A DNA stretch of 64,000 nt, taken from assembly GCA_012727955.1 (NCBI GenBank), contig JAAYGB010000047.1:1-64000 (forward strand), written 5' to 3'. The notes beneath the pieces were generated by a model that was given only the letters and a program-made list of their open reading frames with translations, did no database searches and had not been told where the DNA came from. The translations under genes were made by a program, and so were the position numbers. This DNA comes from Bacillota bacterium. GTDB taxonomy: Bacteria; Bacillota; Limnochordia; DTU087; JAAYGB01. Positions 61,973 through 64,000 of the stretch are shown here, one piece after another; positions within the stretch are counted from its first letter, which is position 1; each line of letters begins with the position of its first letter.

Positions 61973-63748
61973 TTGACAGCGTATCGGACTGAGTATCCCA
62001 GACCGGATTTTGTTCGTCAAGATTGGCTCTCTCTCAATGGAACTTGGGACTTTGCCTTTGCTGACTGTGCCGACGATAAGCGCTATCTTACCGACGAAGG
62101 CGCCTTCGATCGCAAGATCGAAGTTCCCTTTGTGTTTCAAAGCAAGTTAAGCGGCATCGAAGATCCCACACCCCATGAGGTGGTTTGGTATCGCCGCAGC
62201 TTCATCGTTCCGGCAGAGTGGAGCGGAAAGAGGATCCGGTTGCACTTTGGCGCCGTGGACTATGAGTCTGTAGTTTGGGTCAACGGCCAGTTTGCCGGGA
62301 CCAATCGCGGCGGTTATGTGCCCTTTTCCTTTGATATTACCTCACTATTAGTTGATGGAGAAAACAGCCTGGTAGTTCAGGTGATTGACCGGGATAGCAC
62401 CGACCAGCCCCGGGGTAAGCAAAGTGCCAACCTAGAGAACTGGGGTTGTTGGTATACCAGGACCACGGGAATCTGGCAGTCGGTGTGGTTGGAGCCGGTG
62501 TCGGAGGTTCATATTTCTCACCTTCGCATGGTGCCGGATATCGACAACCAGGTGCTTGATCTGGAGTATCAGCTGAGTAAAGTGACCGAGGGCCTGGAGG
62601 TTCGCTTCGACATCACCTTAGCCGGTGAGGCCGTTGCTTCGTCTACCTTCCCGGTTTTTGTCCGGCATTCCCGTTACTCCGATTTGACCCCAAGACCGGA
62701 GAATCAAGTGCGACTATCGGTACCGGAGTGCCAGTTGTGGAGCCCAGAAAACCCAGTCCTGTATGATCTGAAGATCACCCTCCTGCAGGATGGCCAGCCG
62801 GTGGATATCGTCGATACCTACTTTGGAATGCGTAAGGTAGAAGCCAGGGGCAACCGCATCTACCTCAACAACCAACCCTACTACTTGCGGATGGTGCTGG
62901 ATCAAGGTTTTTGGCCCGATGGCATCTGCACACCGGAAAAGGTCGCAGAGTATGAGTGGGACGTGCAATTTATGAAGGATTGCGGCTTCAATGGAGTCCG
63001 CAAACACCAAAAGATCGAGGATCCCTACTTCTATTACTACTGTGACAAGTTAGGGTTGCTGGTCTGGGCTGAGATGCCCTCCCGCTATATCTATGATGAA
63101 ATCGGCGCGATGAACATCGCCGAGGAGTGGCAGCGGGTTGTCCGTCGGTTGTACAATTTCCCCGGAATTATGGCTTGGGTGCCGATGAACGAAAGCTGGG
63201 GAGTTGAGCAGTTGCGCCAGGGTTGCAAGCGGGCTCAGGCCCATCTAGACTCCCTGTACTATCTGACCAAGGCATTGGATGACAGCCGGTTGGTGATCAG
63301 CAACGATGGTTGGCAGCAGGCCACCACGGATATTATCACCATCCACGAGTACACCCAGAATCACGAAGAACTGACGGCTCGGTATGAGCATTTCCGGGAA
63401 GACCGGCATGCAGCAGCCTTTAGCCACAATTTCCCGATCTTGCTTCCCGACTATGAGTACCAGGGACAGCCGATCATGATCACCGAGTATGGCGGGGTCA
63501 AGGTGGAGGAGCAGCAGGCCGAGGGCTGGGGATATGGTGTGGCCGCCAAGGACTATCAGGAAATGTTAGAGCGGATCAAGAACCTGACCTTCGCGATTTT
63601 AGCCCAAGAGGAAGTATGCGGTTACTGTTACACCCAGCTGACCGACGTGCAGCAGGAGGTCAACGGTCTTGCCACCTTTGACCGTAAGCCTAAGGTAGCA
63701 CCGGAGAAGTACAAGGAGATTTTTGGCGTCAATCCCTCTCGACGATAA
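61973..63748 (+). CDS. GH2 family glycosidase (beta-galactosidase/glucuronidase-like)
   Basis: A 591-aa cytoplasmic retaining glycosidase. The N-terminal sugar-binding domain (FVRQDWLSLNGTWDFAF; WYRRSFIVPAEW) and the immunoglobulin-like domain precede the barrel. The acid/base is E407 in PMNESWG and the nucleophile E505 in ITEYGGVK. A group of short GH2 enzymes of about 590 aa has varied substrates. It starts at TTG 61973 after AAAGAGGTG (61958-61966); the frame opens at 61964. The sugar-binding protein gene follows, so both may belong to one utilisation locus. Confidence 0.9.
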   Translation: MTAYRTEYPRPDFVRQDWLSLNGTWDFAFADCADDKRYLTDEGAFDRKIEVPFVFQSKLSGIEDPTPHEVVWYRRSFIVPAEWSGKRIRLHFGAVDYESVVWVNGQFAGTNRGGYVPFSFDITSLLVDGENSLVVQVIDRDSTDQPRGKQSANLENWGCWYTRTTGIWQSVWLEPVSEVHISHLRMVPDIDNQVLDLEYQLSKVTEGLEVRFDITLAGEAVASSTFPVFVRHSRYSDLTPRPENQVRLSVPECQLWSPENPVLYDLKITLLQDGQPVDIVDTYFGMRKVEARGNRIYLNNQPYYLRMVLDQGFWPDGICTPEKVAEYEWDVQFMKDCGFNGVRKHQKIEDPYFYYYCDKLGLLVWAEMPSRYIYDEIGAMNIAEEWQRVVRRLYNFPGIMAWVPMNESWGVEQLRQGCKRAQAHLDSLYYLTKALDDSRLVISNDGWQQATTDIITIHEYTQNHEELTARYEHFREDRHAAAFSHNFPILLPDYEYQGQPIMITEYGGVKVEEQQAEGWGYGVAAKDYQEMLERIKNLTFAILAQEEVCGYCYTQLTDVQQEVNGLATFDRKPKVAPEKYKEIFGVNPSRR

Positions 63749-63789
63749 CCGTCGGAGTCAAGCAAAGTTCGCAGCAGCTAGGAGGTGAT

Positions 63790-63870
63790 ATGTCCTTAGG
63801 ACCAATGATCGCGGCAGCCAGTGGGATTGAACATGAACCCTATCTTTGTGATGAGGAGGATTCAGGTTGA
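63790..63870 (+). CDS. 26-aa micro-ORF coupled to the solute-binding protein gene
   Basis: MSLGPMIAAASGIEHEPYLC... is 26 codons long with a strong ribosome site (AGGAGGTGAT, 63779-63788) right before the ATG. Its stop TGA (63868-63870) overlaps the TTG start (63867) of the next gene, the signature of translational coupling. No family is recognised, and it may be only a leader peptide. Confidence 0.4.
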   Translation: MSLGPMIAAASGIEHEPYLCDEEDSG

Positions 63871-64000
63871 AGAGAATCTTGTTACTGGCGCTGGTTCTGT
63901 GCGTGGTTATGAGTGCTTCAGTCTTAGCAAAGACCGTTGAGATTGAGTATTGAACCTTGTTCTCCGGTGGCGATGCTGAGTACATGGATGCTATTGTGGA
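63867..64000 (+). pseudogene. Extracellular sugar-binding protein (SBP family 1), broken by TGA at codon 29; partial
   Basis: The gene begins with TTG 63867 (GAGGAGGA 6 nt upstream). The signal peptide (MKRILLLALVLCVVMSASVLA) is followed by KTVEIEY-stop-TLFSGGDAEYMDAIV. ABC sugar-binding proteins have ...EIxFWTLFSGGDxxYM at this place, so the TGA (63951-63953) sits exactly where Trp (TGG) belongs; one G->A change explains it. The frame stays open to the window end. It is not a lipoprotein by its visible sequence (no lipobox). The 3' part lies outside the window. Confidence 0.7.

Noticed and set aside
27882-63953. TGA as a Trp codon (alternative genetic code)
   Set aside because: Many intact genes end at TGA (porG, the DedA gene, the PHP gene, HATPase 2), Trp is written TGG throughout, and two of the four interruptions are TAG and TAA.
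1-64000. CRISPR array, insertion sequence or prophage
   Set aside because: No regularly spaced repeats, transposase, integrase or phage genes were seen on either strand.

Overview
The window looks like a chromosomal segment of a fermentative, anaerobic Bacillota (Firmicutes). The evidence is a Bacillota-type serine T-box leader before serS, a YlbF-family protein, a YqhV-like small protein, a tiny YjcZ-like membrane peptide, strong AGGAGG ribosome binding sites with frequent GTG/TTG starts, a four-subunit pyruvate:ferredoxin oxidoreductase and a trimeric [FeFe] hydrogenase. A Wza-like polysaccharide export protein with eleven SLBB repeats hints at an outer membrane, so a diderm lineage such as Limnochordia is possible. 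That placement is inference, not proof.

Layout. 1-97: 3' end of a 5S rRNA and its terminator. 231-9687: a PAS histidine-kinase-like protein with a degenerate ATP-binding domain, then housekeeping genes (ychF, a ylbF-family gene, asnS, glyA) and porGDAB. 9833-16135: a compact MscS-like channel, an MFS transporter, T-box leader + serS, tRNA-Ser(UGA), typA and a 35-aa membrane peptide. 16329-20557: a DedA protein and a heterodimeric ABC exporter. 20823-28388: an exopolysaccharide export/control module (SLBB export protein, Wzz-like co-polymerase, tyrosine kinase, CpsB-type phosphatase, second Wzz-like gene broken by a stop) with no glycosyltransferases. 28481-29317: an esterase. 29562-37743: a tightly packed hydrogenase operon, probably behind a Rex-like operator at 29529-29546. 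It runs from seven accessory or regulatory genes (two DRTGG proteins, two stand-alone HATPase proteins, a HydS-type hydrogenase homologue, a PHP protein, a thioredoxin-like [2Fe-2S] ferredoxin) into hydC, hydB and hydA. 37884-38809: a coiled-coil protein with a low-complexity Gly/Ser/Gln/Tyr tail and a small Ada-like zinc-binding protein. 39046-53754: carbohydrate genes (sulfatase, GH106-like enzyme, two GH127 enzymes, ADP-ribosylglycohydrolase-like and Gfo/Idh/MocA genes) with a ferritin-like protein and a CapD/FlaA1-type nucleotide-sugar dehydratase among them. 53790-61712: TetM-like GTPase, chemotaxis receptor, patatin, DUF4139 protein and SEC-C protein. 61973-64000: a GH2 glycosidase, a micro-ORF and the start of a sugar-binding lipoprotein/periplasmic protein gene.

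How the parts fit. Pyruvate oxidised by PorGDAB yields reduced ferredoxin. The NADH/ferredoxin-linked HydABC hydrogenase can dispose of electrons as H2, and Rex would tie this to the NADH/NAD ratio. The sugars come from plant-type polysaccharides (arabinofuranosides, galactosides/glucuronides, possibly sulfated or rhamnosylated material).

The most unusual signal is that four accessory genes between 27 and 64 kb are each interrupted by one in-frame stop (TGA 27882, TAG 52078-52080 on the minus strand, TAA 52855, TGA 63951) with the reading frame continuing perfectly. All four can be explained by C->T or G->A transitions. No such stop was noticed in the housekeeping genes. Other points worth a look are the ATP-binding-deficient kinase, the uncharacterised hydrogenase-linked regulatory module, a HydB lacking its C-terminal ferredoxin domain, and the FUS-like low-complexity protein next to the hydrogenase operon.
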